This document shows positions 23,075 through 31,729 of a DNA stretch of 64,000 bases, piece by piece (position 1 is the stretch's first letter; each line of letters opens with the position of its first letter). The stretch is from Pseudoxanthomonas indica. Its GTDB lineage: Bacteria; Pseudomonadota; Gammaproteobacteria; Xanthomonadales; Xanthomonadaceae. Position numbers and translations under genes: made by a program. The stretch covers positions 248,001-312,000 of the forward strand of contig NZ_FUZV01000002.1 of the NCBI RefSeq assembly GCF_900167565.1. Direction: 5' to 3'. The notes below the pieces were generated by a model. It was not told the DNA's origin. It searched no databases and worked only from the letters and a program-made list of their open reading frames with translations.

Positions 23075-23821
23075 TCAGAGCAGGCCCTTGGCCTTCAACG
23101 CGGCCACCAGCTCGGCAGCATCCTTCACCATCACGCCCTTGCTGCGCTTGGCAGGTGCGGCGTAGTGGCGGGTGCTGAGCGTATCGGCGGCGGTGACACC
23201 CAGATCTGCCAGCTGCAGGGTCTCGAGCGGCTTGCTCTTGGCCTTCATGATGTCGGGCAGCTTGATGAAGCGCGGCTCGTTCAAGCGCAGGTCGGTGGTG
23301 ATCACGGCGGGCAGATCCACTTCCAGCGTTTCCAGGCCGGCATCCACTTCGCGGGTGACCGTGGCCTTGTCGCCGGCCACTTCCAGCTTGGAGGCGAAGG
23401 TGGCTTGCGGGCGGCCCCACAGGGTGGCCAGCATCTGGCCGGTCTGGTTGGCGTCGTCATCGATCGCCTGCTTGCCCAGGATCACCAGCTGCGGCTGTTC
23501 CTTCTCGATCAGTTTGAGCAGGGTGCGCGCTGCGGTCAGCGGCTGGATCGCCTGATCGGTGACCACGTGGATGGCGCGGTTGGCGCCCATGGCCAGGCCA
23601 TTGCGCAGATGCGCCTGTGCATCGGCGGGTGCGATGGTGGCAACCACCACTTCGCTGGCCACGCCCTTGTCGCGCAGGCGCAGGGCTTCTTCCAGCGCGA
23701 TTTCGTCGAAGGGATTGGCCGAGAGTTTGACGCCGTCGGTGACCACGCCCGAACCATCCGGCTTGACCTGGATACGGACGTTGTAGTCCACCACGCGCTT
23801 GTAGGCGACGAGAATCTTCAT
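23075..23821 (-). CDS. etfB: Electron transfer flavoprotein beta subunit
   Basis: A 248-residue partner of EtfA, beginning MKILVAYKRVVDYN and containing NPFDEIALEEALRL and the conserved LPAVITTDLRLNEPRFIKLPDIMKAK. It binds AMP as a structural cofactor in the characterised dimers. It is transcribed with etfA. The redox partner ETF-ubiquinone oxidoreductase is encoded about 10 kb away on the same strand (33805-35415). Confidence 0.95.
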   Translation of the reverse strand: MKILVAYKRVVDYNVRIQVKPDGSGVVTDGVKLSANPFDEIALEEALRLRDKGVASEVVVATIAPADAQAHLRNGLAMGANRAIHVVTDQAIQPLTAARTLLKLIEKEQPQLVILGKQAIDDDANQTGQMLATLWGRPQATFASKLEVAGDKATVTREVDAGLETLEVDLPAVITTDLRLNEPRFIKLPDIMKAKSKPLETLQLADLGVTAADTLSTRHYAAPAKRSKGVMVKDAAELVAALKAKGLL

Positions 23822-23906
23822 CCTGTGGGATTTCCTCAGTGCTGCAACAGCTGTGAATGGCCCCGGTCGCGGCGGCTGACCGAGGGCAGAAGCGGGATTT
23901 TAGCGG

Positions 23907-24839
23907 TCAGACCCGGTCCGTGCGAGCCCGTACGGAAGTGTGAGGCAACCTGCCAAGCACGGCCTGGACCAGGCGATCGGCCGCCCCGGGGGCCTGGGCG
24001 AAGAAAAGAGAGGGCTCGGTAAGCTCCAGCTCCAGCAGGCAGGGCTGGCCGTGCGGGTCGCGCAGCAGGTCAACCCGCGCATACAGCAGGGGCGCGTCCA
24101 GCCGCAGCACCCGCTGGGTGGCGGACAGGATCTGTTCGGCCAGGGCCAGTTCGTCCTCGTCGGCGTCGGTGGCGCTGATGCCCTTGGAGGCAAAGGGCGT
24201 GGCGGCCTGCGCGTCGCCAGGGGCAAGCTGTGCCGCCTTGCGGATCGCATGGCTGAATCGGCCGTCGAAGTAGATCAGGGCGGTTTCGCCGCGGCTGTCC
24301 ACGGCGGGCAGGTACGGCTGCAACATCACGCTGCGGTTTTCGTCGAGCAGTCGCGCGATGTGGTTGCCGGCAGCGAACTCCTGCTCGCGCCGGTAACGCT
24401 GGGTGTCGCGCGAGCCGGCGCTCACCGCCGGTTTGACCACGAACTCTTCCGCGCCGTGTTCTTGCAGGAACACCTGCAGCGCTTCCAGCGGTTCCTCGTG
24501 CGGCTCGACGAAGCGCGTGGACACCACCGGCACGCCGGCCTGCGCCAGATCACGCAAATAGTGCTTGTCGGTGTTCCAGCGGATCACCGCCAGCGGATTG
24601 AACAACGGCACTTGGCGGGCAGTGTGCTCGCACCAGGCCAGGAATTCGGGCAGGCGTTCGGTGTAGTCCCAGGGGCAGCGGAACAGCGCAGCGTCCACGC
24701 GCCGCCAAGCCACCGAGGCATCGTCCCAGGCCAGGGCACGGGTATGCAGGCCGGCGCGCGCGCAGGCCTCGATCAGCGGCGGCAGATCGTCGTCGTGTCC
24801 CGTGGCGGCGATGGCGGTGATGAGCGCAAGTGTGGTCAT
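23907..24839 (-). CDS. ATP-grasp enzyme, DcsG/RimK-like
   Basis: A 310-residue cytoplasmic ATP-grasp ligase. Its N-terminal pattern (WDDASVAWRRVDAALFRCPWDYTERLPEFLAW) is typical of a broad family that includes the O-ureido-serine cyclo-ligase DcsG. The ATP-binding core has FVVKPAVSAGSRDTQ (central Lys) and LLELELTEPSLFF near the C-terminus (metal-binding Glu residues). Ligases of this class join a carboxylate to an amine or hydroxyl with ATP; the substrate is unknown. The gene stands alone, divergent from the CoA-transferase genes, with no antibiotic-type neighbours to suggest cycloserine chemistry. Confidence 0.75.
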   Translation of the reverse strand: MTTLALITAIAATGHDDDLPPLIEACARAGLHTRALAWDDASVAWRRVDAALFRCPWDYTERLPEFLAWCEHTARQVPLFNPLAVIRWNTDKHYLRDLAQAGVPVVSTRFVEPHEEPLEALQVFLQEHGAEEFVVKPAVSAGSRDTQRYRREQEFAAGNHIARLLDENRSVMLQPYLPAVDSRGETALIYFDGRFSHAIRKAAQLAPGDAQAATPFASKGISATDADEDELALAEQILSATQRVLRLDAPLLYARVDLLRDPHGQPCLLELELTEPSLFFAQAPGAADRLVQAVLGRLPHTSVRARTDRV

Positions 24840-24948
24840 GCCGTCAGTCTAAGCGCAGCCTGCCTTCGCGATCCGCCATTGCCCGAAAGTACCTGTCGCC
24901 CAAGGGTGGCATCGGTAGAATGTGAGGATTCCCAAACGGATCAACCTC
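24840..24948. promoter_or_regulatory. Divergent promoter region, ATP-grasp / CoA transferase
   Basis: This 109-bp gap lies between divergent genes. TAGAAT at 24916-24921 is a plausible -10 for the CoA-transferase operon. Confidence 0.4.
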
Positions 24949-25691
24949 ATGGTCGATGTCGCCGTCGCCGCCCGCGGTTCCGCGGGCAAGCAGAAGCTGT
25001 ACCCCAGTGCGCAGGCCGCCCTGCAGGGAATCGTGGCCGATGGCCAGACGCTGGCCGTGGGCGGATTCGGTCTTTGTGGCATACCCGAAGCCCTTATTGC
25101 CGCCCTGCGCGACAGTGGCGTCACCGGCCTGACCGCCATTTCCAACAATGCCGGCGTGGATGGATTCGGTCTGGGCCAACTGCTGGCCACACGCCAGATC
25201 AAGAAGATGATCTCGTCCTACGTGGGTGAGAACAAGGAGTTCGAGCGGCAGTTCCTGGCCGGCGAACTGGAACTGGAATTCAATCCGCAGGGCACGCTGG
25301 CCGAGCGCCTGCGTGCGGGCGGCGCCGGCATCCCGGCGTTTTTCACCCGTACCGGCTTCGGCACCATCGTCGCCGAGGGCAAGGAAACCCGCCAGTTCGG
25401 CGAGCATTGGTACGTGATGGAAACGGCGCTGACCGCCGATGTGGCGCTGGTCAAGGCGTGGAAGGCCGACAAGGCCGGCAATCTGGTGTTCCGCAAGACC
25501 GCGCGCAACTTCAATCCCGCCTGCGCGATGGCCGGCCGCATCTGCGTGGCCGAAGTGGAGCAGGTGGTGGAGGTGGGCGACATCGATCCGGATCAGGTGC
25601 ACCTGCCCGGCATCTATGTCGATCGCATCGTGCACAACCCCAGTCCCGAAAAGCGCATCGAGCAGCGCACCGTTGCCCAAGGAGACAAGTA

Positions 25692-25692
<1 letters not shown>
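24949..25692 (+). CDS. scoA: 3-oxoacid CoA-transferase subunit A
   Basis: A 247-residue class I CoA-transferase alpha subunit, moving CoA from succinyl-CoA to a 3-oxoacid such as acetoacetate. The signature [13 protein letters not shown] is near residue 31, with [16 protein letters not shown] and [16 protein letters not shown] following. GTG 24922 is an alternative start nine codons upstream. Its stop overlaps the subunit B start (TAATG), so the two are translated together. This is a short-chain oxoacid or ketone-body catabolic pair; the exact substrate is not readable from sequence. Confidence 0.9.
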
Positions 25693-26321
<629 letters not shown>

Positions 26322-26355
26322 CGGACCGCTCGATTACGGCTTAAGCCCTGCTGTA

Positions 26356-26380
26356 CGGTCCTTTCCGGGGGAAAGGACCG
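26356..26380 (+). terminator. Perfect 11-bp stem-loop after scoB
   Basis: CGGTCCTTTCC (26356-26366) pairs with GGAAAGGACCG (26370-26380) around GGG. It is a likely end of the scoAB transcript. No T run follows. Confidence 0.6.
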
Positions 26381-26461
26381 AAATCACCGATTCACGTGGC
26401 CAAGAGTGTGAGGTGAGTTATATTTGTGATCTCAGGGGCTTTTCCGAGATTGAGGGTAAGC

Positions 26462-28750
26462 ATGAAGTTTCGCCTCGGCGCGTGCGCCGCAGTTATGTTG
26501 TTGGCCGCGTGCAGCGGCGAAAAGTCCGCCGATGGCGCCGCTCAACTGTCTGTCAAGTCAGCCAGTGGCGTTGCCGCCACCGCGGCGAGCGTCCATTCCG
26601 GCCGCGCAGTCCTGACCTCGATCGCCAACGCGCCGGATCGCGGCGCGCTGATGACGTACCAGAACAAAGGCAAGCCCAGCAAAGTTGAGGGCGCCTTTAC
26701 CTATTACCCGGTCGCGATCAGTGAAGACCACGCGCTCAAGGGTGTCGTCAGCGGTCACATGACCGTGCCCATGCCTGATGGCAGCCAAGTCAAGCTCAAG
26801 TACGAGCACCACGATGAAACCATCGATGGCAACTGGACCTGGGTGGGCAAGGTCGAAGGCGGCGATCCCATGCAGGAAGCGATCATCACCTTCGGTGAGA
26901 AGGCCGTGTTCGCCTCGATCCCGCAGAGCCAGGGCCGTCACCCGATCAGCATCCAGACCAGCAATGGTCAGCTGTTCGCCGTGCAGGTGGACCCGTCGCA
27001 ACTGAAGTCCGGCAACTCGCATGACCGCACCGACGTGGCGATTCCCTCGGTTTCGTCGATCGTGGAAGCGGCCACGGCGCAAATCGCAGCGTCCGCGCAG
27101 GTCGCCCAGAGCGCGCCGGCGGTGGCTGCCAATGCGCCGCCGACCAGCCTCAACACGGTCGACGTGGCTGTCGGTTACACCCCGTCCGTCCGCACTCGCT
27201 ACGGCAGCGCCTCAGGCGCCGTCACCCGCATTGCATCGCTGGTGGCGACGGGCAACGAAGCCCTGCGCAACAGCAAGGTCAACGGTTATATCCGCCTGGT
27301 CCATGCCATGGAAGTGGCTTACACCGAGACCAACAGCAATCAGACTGCGCTGCAGGAACTGACCGGCAGCAATGGTGTCAGCCCGGTGACCATCCCGGCG
27401 GCGCTTGCCCCTCTGCGTACCGCCCGCGACACCTACGGAGCGGACGTGGTGCTGCTGATGCGCAAGTTCCAGGAGCCGGAGCATCAGGGTTGCGGTATTG
27501 CCTGGCTGATCGGCGCCAATCAGGCATCGGTCACGCCTGCCAATGATTCGCGCTGGGGCTATGGCGTGGTCAGCGATGACAACGACGACAACTTCTATTG
27601 CGCCACCACCAGCTTTGTCCACGAAATCGGACACCTGCTGGGCTCGCAGCACAACGTGGCGAATGCGAACAACATTATCGGTCGCTATCCGTATTCGTAC
27701 GGTTACAAGACTGACAGCGCCAACGGCAATTTCTTCACCATCATGGCGTATGGTGACGAAAACCAGACGCCGATGCTGTACTTCTCCTCGCCGCTGTTGA
27801 CCCTCTGCGACGGCCGTGCATGCGGTACCGCCACCGCGGACAACGCGCGCAGCCTGAACCAGACCTTCCCGGTGGTGGCACAGTTCCGCGCCACGGTGGT
27901 GCCGTTCAATCGTGGTCTCGGCAACGATTTCAATGGCGATGGTCGCTCGGACGTGTTCTGGCGCAATTCGCAGACCAACGGCAATTCGTTGTGGTGGTCG
28001 GCTTCGCCCACGGGCTCCTACTCCACCACCACGGCGGCGAACTGGCGAGTCGTGGGTAGTGGTGACTTCAACAACGACGGCAAGTCGGACTTGCTGTGGC
28101 GGAGCACCACCGGTTCGAACTCGATCTGGTGGGGCGGCGGCGCTGCCGGTGCCACCAGCAGCTCCACCGCGCTGCCCTGGCAGGTGGCCGGAGTTGGCGA
28201 TTTCAATGGCGATGGTCGCGACGACATCTTCTGGCGCAACCCGGTCAGCGGCGCGAATTCCATCTGGTGGAGCGGCAGCGTGACGGGCGCCAGCAACAGC
28301 AGCACGGCGACGGTGTGGTCCGTGGTCGGCGTCGGTGATTTCAACGGCGACGGGCGCAGCGACGTGCTGTGGCGCAACACCACCTCGCTGAACAACTCGA
28401 TCTGGTTCTCCGGTGTGGCCGCGGGTGCACGCTCCAGCTCGGTGGCGGCCAACTGGTCGGTTGCCGGCATCGGCGACTTTGACGGTGACGGCGCGTCCGA
28501 CATCCTCTGGCGCAATACCGGAGGCGGCAATTCCATCTGGCTGAAGGGTCTTGCTACCGGTTCCCGCAGCAGCAACCTGGCGACTGCGTGGACGGTTGAA
28601 ACGACCGGTGATTTCGATGGTGATGGCGCCTGGGACATCTTCTGGCGTAATCGCAGCACCGGCGAGAATCAGATCTGGCGTTCGGGCTTGCCCACGACCG
28701 TGCAGGCCGTGCCTGCGGTCAGTGGTACAGCCTGGAGTGTCCAGCCCTGA
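26462..28750 (+). CDS. Metzincin zinc metallopeptidase lipoprotein with FG-GAP-like repeats
   Basis: A 762-residue secreted protein. The N-terminus MKFRLGACAAVMLLAACSG has a lipobox (LAAC, Cys 17), so it is probably an outer-membrane or surface lipoprotein. Residues about 50-330 contain a prodomain-like region. The catalytic zinc motif HEIGHLLGSQH is at 387-397 (H387, E388, H391, H397), with a Met-turn IMAYG at M428, as in reprolysin-like metzincins. From about residue 487 to the end there are six repeats of about 45 residues, each opening DFNGDGRSD-like (calcium-binding) and continuing LWRN...NSIWW. This suggests a beta-propeller C-terminal domain. A start at 26462 keeps the signal sequence at the N-terminus; an in-frame ATG at 26426 would bury it. 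It is a single-gene unit bracketed by terminators. Confidence 0.88.
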   Translation: MKFRLGACAAVMLLAACSGEKSADGAAQLSVKSASGVAATAASVHSGRAVLTSIANAPDRGALMTYQNKGKPSKVEGAFTYYPVAISEDHALKGVVSGHMTVPMPDGSQVKLKYEHHDETIDGNWTWVGKVEGGDPMQEAIITFGEKAVFASIPQSQGRHPISIQTSNGQLFAVQVDPSQLKSGNSHDRTDVAIPSVSSIVEAATAQIAASAQVAQSAPAVAANAPPTSLNTVDVAVGYTPSVRTRYGSASGAVTRIASLVATGNEALRNSKVNGYIRLVHAMEVAYTETNSNQTALQELTGSNGVSPVTIPAALAPLRTARDTYGADVVLLMRKFQEPEHQGCGIAWLIGANQASVTPANDSRWGYGVVSDDNDDNFYCATTSFVHEIGHLLGSQHNVANANNIIGRYPYSYGYKTDSANGNFFTIMAYGDENQTPMLYFSSPLLTLCDGRACGTATADNARSLNQTFPVVAQFRATVVPFNRGLGNDFNGDGRSDVFWRNSQTNGNSLWWSASPTGSYSTTTAANWRVVGSGDFNNDGKSDLLWRSTTGSNSIWWGGGAAGATSSSTALPWQVAGVGDFNGDGRDDIFWRNPVSGANSIWWSGSVTGASNSSTATVWSVVGVGDFNGDGRSDVLWRNTTSLNNSIWFSGVAAGARSSSVAANWSVAGIGDFDGDGASDILWRNTGGGNSIWLKGLATGSRSSNLATAWTVETTGDFDGDGAWDIFWRNRSTGENQIWRSGLPTTVQAVPAVSGTAWSVQP

Positions 28751-28800
28751 GTCAAGCTGGATGAGCCCGAGTCCCTGATCAGGATGGGCCATGTCAATGC

Positions 28801-28834
28801 CAGAGGGCCCGCCAATCGGCGGGCCCTCTGCTTT
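28801..28834 (+). terminator. Intrinsic terminator
   Basis: AGAGGGCCCGCC and GGCGGGCCCTCT form a perfect 12-bp stem with an AATC loop, followed by GCTTTT. It ends the metallopeptidase gene and faces the convergent glycan cluster. Confidence 0.85.
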
Positions 28835-28866
28835 TGGTGCGCGGCCTTGCCCCGGGATCAGGATGC

Positions 28867-29799
28867 TCAGGCTTGCGGCAAGCGTTTCATCATCACCAGG
28901 CCAACCGCAAACACCACCGCATCCATCAGGGTGGTGGTAACGCGCAACAAGGCGGCGGCCAGAAGCGCGACATCGTGGCCGGCGATGGGCGCCAGTCCCA
29001 CGAGCAGGCACGCCTCGCGGATGCCCAGCCCCGCGGGAGCGCCAGGAATCAGGAAGCCCAACAGCCAGGCCGCGGCATAGACACCCACGACCTCTGGCAG
29101 GACGGACCACGGCGACACGCTGGGGGCCAGCGAACCGAGCAACAAGGACAGAGCCAGGCCACCCAGCAGGAAGCTGATGCAATACAGCCCGATGCCCTGG
29201 CCAAGCAACGGAAAGCTCTTTGGATTGGCGAGTATCGAAACCAGGCGGGCCAGCGCGCCCGCTTTCAGCCAGTGGGCGCGAGTCAGCCATGCGACGGCGC
29301 CCGCGGTCAACAGGCAGCCCAGGATCACGAGCAGCCATGTGCCGGAAAGCGCCACGCGTTGGCTGGCCAAGGCCCATATCAACGGATAACAAGGCAGGCT
29401 GCACAGCAGCGCCGCCAGCACCACCATCAGGCTATCCACCAGCAGACTGCCCACCACGAGTTGCGCCGGCAGGCCCGCACGTTGCGCCAGCAGCACTCGG
29501 CCGACGTGGTGACCCACGTTTCCGGGCAGGTATTTGGCGAACTGCGATACCAGGATGATCGCGGCGGAATGACCCAGGGCCAGGGTTGCGCCAAGGAAGC
29601 GCAACGCGCGCTGCCAGGTCGCTGCCGAAACGAGATAGGTAGTGGCGTAGAGCACGCCCGCCGCAATCATTGCCTGCAGCGTGAGCATCCCGAACTCGAA
29701 CGACTTCAGCGATTCCCAATGCTTGCCGATGGCCTGTACGAAATAGAACGCGGACAGCAGGGTGAGGATGACTCCGACAATGACGTACAGCCGCTTCAT
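28867..29799 (-). CDS. Lysylphosphatidylglycerol-synthase-TM-like (flippase-like) membrane protein
   Basis: A 310-residue integral membrane protein with about eight hydrophobic segments, of the LPG_synthase_TM/UPF0104 group. The pattern SQFAKYLPGNVGHHVGRVLLA (NVGHHVGR region) and PGAPAGLGIREACLLVGLAP near the C-terminus are diagnostic. Only the membrane part is present, without the aminoacyltransferase domain. Such stand-alone proteins are common in glycan and lipid loci and are thought to move or bind lipid-linked molecules. It is the last gene of a four-gene minus-strand cluster and overlaps the methyltransferase gene by 4 bp. Confidence 0.8.
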   Translation of the reverse strand: MKRLYVIVGVILTLLSAFYFVQAIGKHWESLKSFEFGMLTLQAMIAAGVLYATTYLVSAATWQRALRFLGATLALGHSAAIILVSQFAKYLPGNVGHHVGRVLLAQRAGLPAQLVVGSLLVDSLMVVLAALLCSLPCYPLIWALASQRVALSGTWLLVILGCLLTAGAVAWLTRAHWLKAGALARLVSILANPKSFPLLGQGIGLYCISFLLGGLALSLLLGSLAPSVSPWSVLPEVVGVYAAAWLLGFLIPGAPAGLGIREACLLVGLAPIAGHDVALLAAALLRVTTTLMDAVVFAVGLVMMKRLPQA

Positions 29800-30530
29800 G
29801 CGGGCTGTCTCTTCAGCCGGTAGATGAGCGTGGGTATCACCGGCATGGTCAGCTTCAACAGGCCATCGGGGACGAATCGACGCACCCAGGGCGTCACCGG
29901 AGAATGGGGATGCTCGATATCCAGGGTGGCGCGCAACGCCGGGATCGTGATGTCCTGGTGCAGCAGGTGACCTTCGTCAAACAGGCGCTCGGCAGAACGT
30001 GCGCTCAGCGGAACGCAATCGTAGTATTGGCCGCGTCGCGTACGACGGACCCACGCGTCGGCGATCGACTGCGGCAACCAGCTCAGCAAGGGCAAGCGGT
30101 AATGCGGCTCGACCAGGCGCCACTTGTTGGGGACGGCGAGGTAGCCGACACCCGCAGGCAACAATACGCGCGCGATTTCGCGCAAGTGTTCAAGTTGTGC
30201 CTCGTGGTTGCCTACGTGTTCGATGACATGGTTCGAAATGACCAGATCGAAATGGTGATCCGGGAAGGGCAGGTGCGTCCCTTCCACAATCGAGAAGTGA
30301 TAGCCGGCAAACTCGATGCGGTTGTCCTTCACGTCGACGGCATGCACTTCCGCATTCGGCGCGACCTCGGCCAGTCGACTGGAAATGACGCCGGAACCAC
30401 AACCGATTTCGAGGATGCGGCGACAACTTGCAAGGTCCAGGTCCGGTAGCAGAGCCACGATCTTGTCGGCCTTGCTGATGCGGCTGTCGCGCTCGAGGAT
30501 TGCGTGTGCCTGGCGATCCGGCTCAGCCAT
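29796..30530 (-). CDS. Class I SAM-dependent methyltransferase
   Basis: A 244-residue Methyltransf_11-type enzyme. The SAM-binding loop RILEIGCGSGVISSRLA is near residue 36, the acidic loop is VHAVDVKDN, and the post-motif FDLVISNHVIEHV follows. It lies inside a glycan cluster, overlapping the GT4 gene by 8 bp on one side and the membrane protein by 4 bp on the other. A sugar or lipid-linked substrate is therefore likely but not demonstrated. Confidence 0.82.
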   Translation of the reverse strand: MAEPDRQAHAILERDSRISKADKIVALLPDLDLASCRRILEIGCGSGVISSRLAEVAPNAEVHAVDVKDNRIEFAGYHFSIVEGTHLPFPDHHFDLVISNHVIEHVGNHEAQLEHLREIARVLLPAGVGYLAVPNKWRLVEPHYRLPLLSWLPQSIADAWVRRTRRGQYYDCVPLSARSAERLFDEGHLLHQDITIPALRATLDIEHPHSPVTPWVRRFVPDGLLKLTMPVIPTLIYRLKRQPA

Positions 30531-31689
30531 GGTGGGCGTCCTTGCTCTGGCGCGGCGAGGCGTCGGGCCCTGCGGTCAATCGGTGAAGTTGCCGGGCGAG
30601 CGTATCCCAGGTCCATTGCCGACTCTGTGCCTTGACGTTGGCCGACAGGCGTTCCGCCTGTTCGCGACGTGCATCGGCCATCACCTGCGTCAACGCCGCA
30701 ACGTCGTTGGGCGGAAACAGCATGCCCGTGACGTCGTGTTCCACTACGTCGGGAAGGCCTCCGACGTTCGTCGCCAGCAACGGTTTTTGGTAATGATGCG
30801 CGACAGACGCCACTGCGCTGCCGGTGGCATGACGGTACGGCAGGATCACGAAGTCCGCGCGCTCGAAATAATCGGCGACTTCCTCGTCTCCCTTGTACTC
30901 GAGGTGCAGTTCGACCCGGTCGCCCAAGCGCGCCGCAGCTTGCTGGATGGCCTCCATGTCGCCCCATGGTTCGCCCACCACAGTCAGGTAGACCGACGAA
31001 TCCTGCAGCCTCTCCAAGGCTTCCATCAGCAGGTCCAATCCCTTGTAGGGTCTGATGAAGCCGAAGAACAGCAGTTCCAGGCGCCCGCGTTTCGGTAGGG
31101 AGCCGGTGGGCGCCGGGTAGTGTCCGTAGCTGGGAATGGGATGACAGAGAACCGGCTTGCCGGGGAACAACGCTTCCAGCGCCGCCTTCTGCGATTGCGA
31201 GTGGGTGAGAAAGCCGTCGGCCATGCCCAGCAAGCGCCGCGACAGCACCGACTTCAGCCGACCGGCGTCATGATCTTCGAGGTTGTGGACGATGAACGCG
31301 ACACGCACGCGACGTCTCCGCAACAGGTAGCACATCGCAATGAAACACGGGGCCCAGAAGATCGTCCACCAGTGGAAGGCGACCAAGGCGGGTCGGGTCG
31401 CCGCAATTCGCCGTGCGCTGCGCCACCAGGTCAGGGGATTCAACGAATCGATGTCATACCGCACGCCAGGCAGCGATTGACCCAACTTCGAAGGATCCTT
31501 GTCACTCTTGCCGGGATACAACAGCGCGGGGTATTGACGCGAGAAGGAAATGAAACGGTTCGGCAAGCCCAGTTTTTTCATGCTGCCGTACAGCAGTTCG
31601 TTGTATTGGGATATCCCGCCGCGAAAAGGCAGGATCGGGCCCACGACCACGATGTCAGCGGGTGCCGATGGGTTTTCCTCTGGATTCAT
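30523..31689 (-). CDS. GT4-family glycosyltransferase
   Basis: A 388-residue GT-B transferase. It begins MNPEENPSAPADIVVVGPILPFRGGISQYNELLY and has the C-terminal GT1 segment with RGRLELLFFGFIRPYKGLD and KPLLATNVGGLPDVVEHDVTGMLFPPND. The EX7E acidic pair is not canonical: the corresponding stretch reads LPYRHATGSAVASVAHHYQKP, as in some GT4 subgroups. An upstream frame extension would run far into the preceding gene, so ATG 31689 is chosen. It is 40 bp downstream of the WbsX-RgpF gene. Donor and acceptor are unknown. Confidence 0.8.
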   Translation of the reverse strand: MNPEENPSAPADIVVVGPILPFRGGISQYNELLYGSMKKLGLPNRFISFSRQYPALLYPGKSDKDPSKLGQSLPGVRYDIDSLNPLTWWRSARRIAATRPALVAFHWWTIFWAPCFIAMCYLLRRRRVRVAFIVHNLEDHDAGRLKSVLSRRLLGMADGFLTHSQSQKAALEALFPGKPVLCHPIPSYGHYPAPTGSLPKRGRLELLFFGFIRPYKGLDLLMEALERLQDSSVYLTVVGEPWGDMEAIQQAAARLGDRVELHLEYKGDEEVADYFERADFVILPYRHATGSAVASVAHHYQKPLLATNVGGLPDVVEHDVTGMLFPPNDVAALTQVMADARREQAERLSANVKAQSRQWTWDTLARQLHRLTAGPDASPRQSKDAHHG

Positions 31690-31729
31690 GCTTCGTGCTG
31701 GTCGCTGCGCATGACGGGATTCTAGCCTC

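Noticed and set aside
26693..27700. Secretion-system or toxin domain in the metallopeptidase prodomain
   Set aside because: No recognised toxin motif is seen; only the zinc site and FG-GAP-like repeats are supported.
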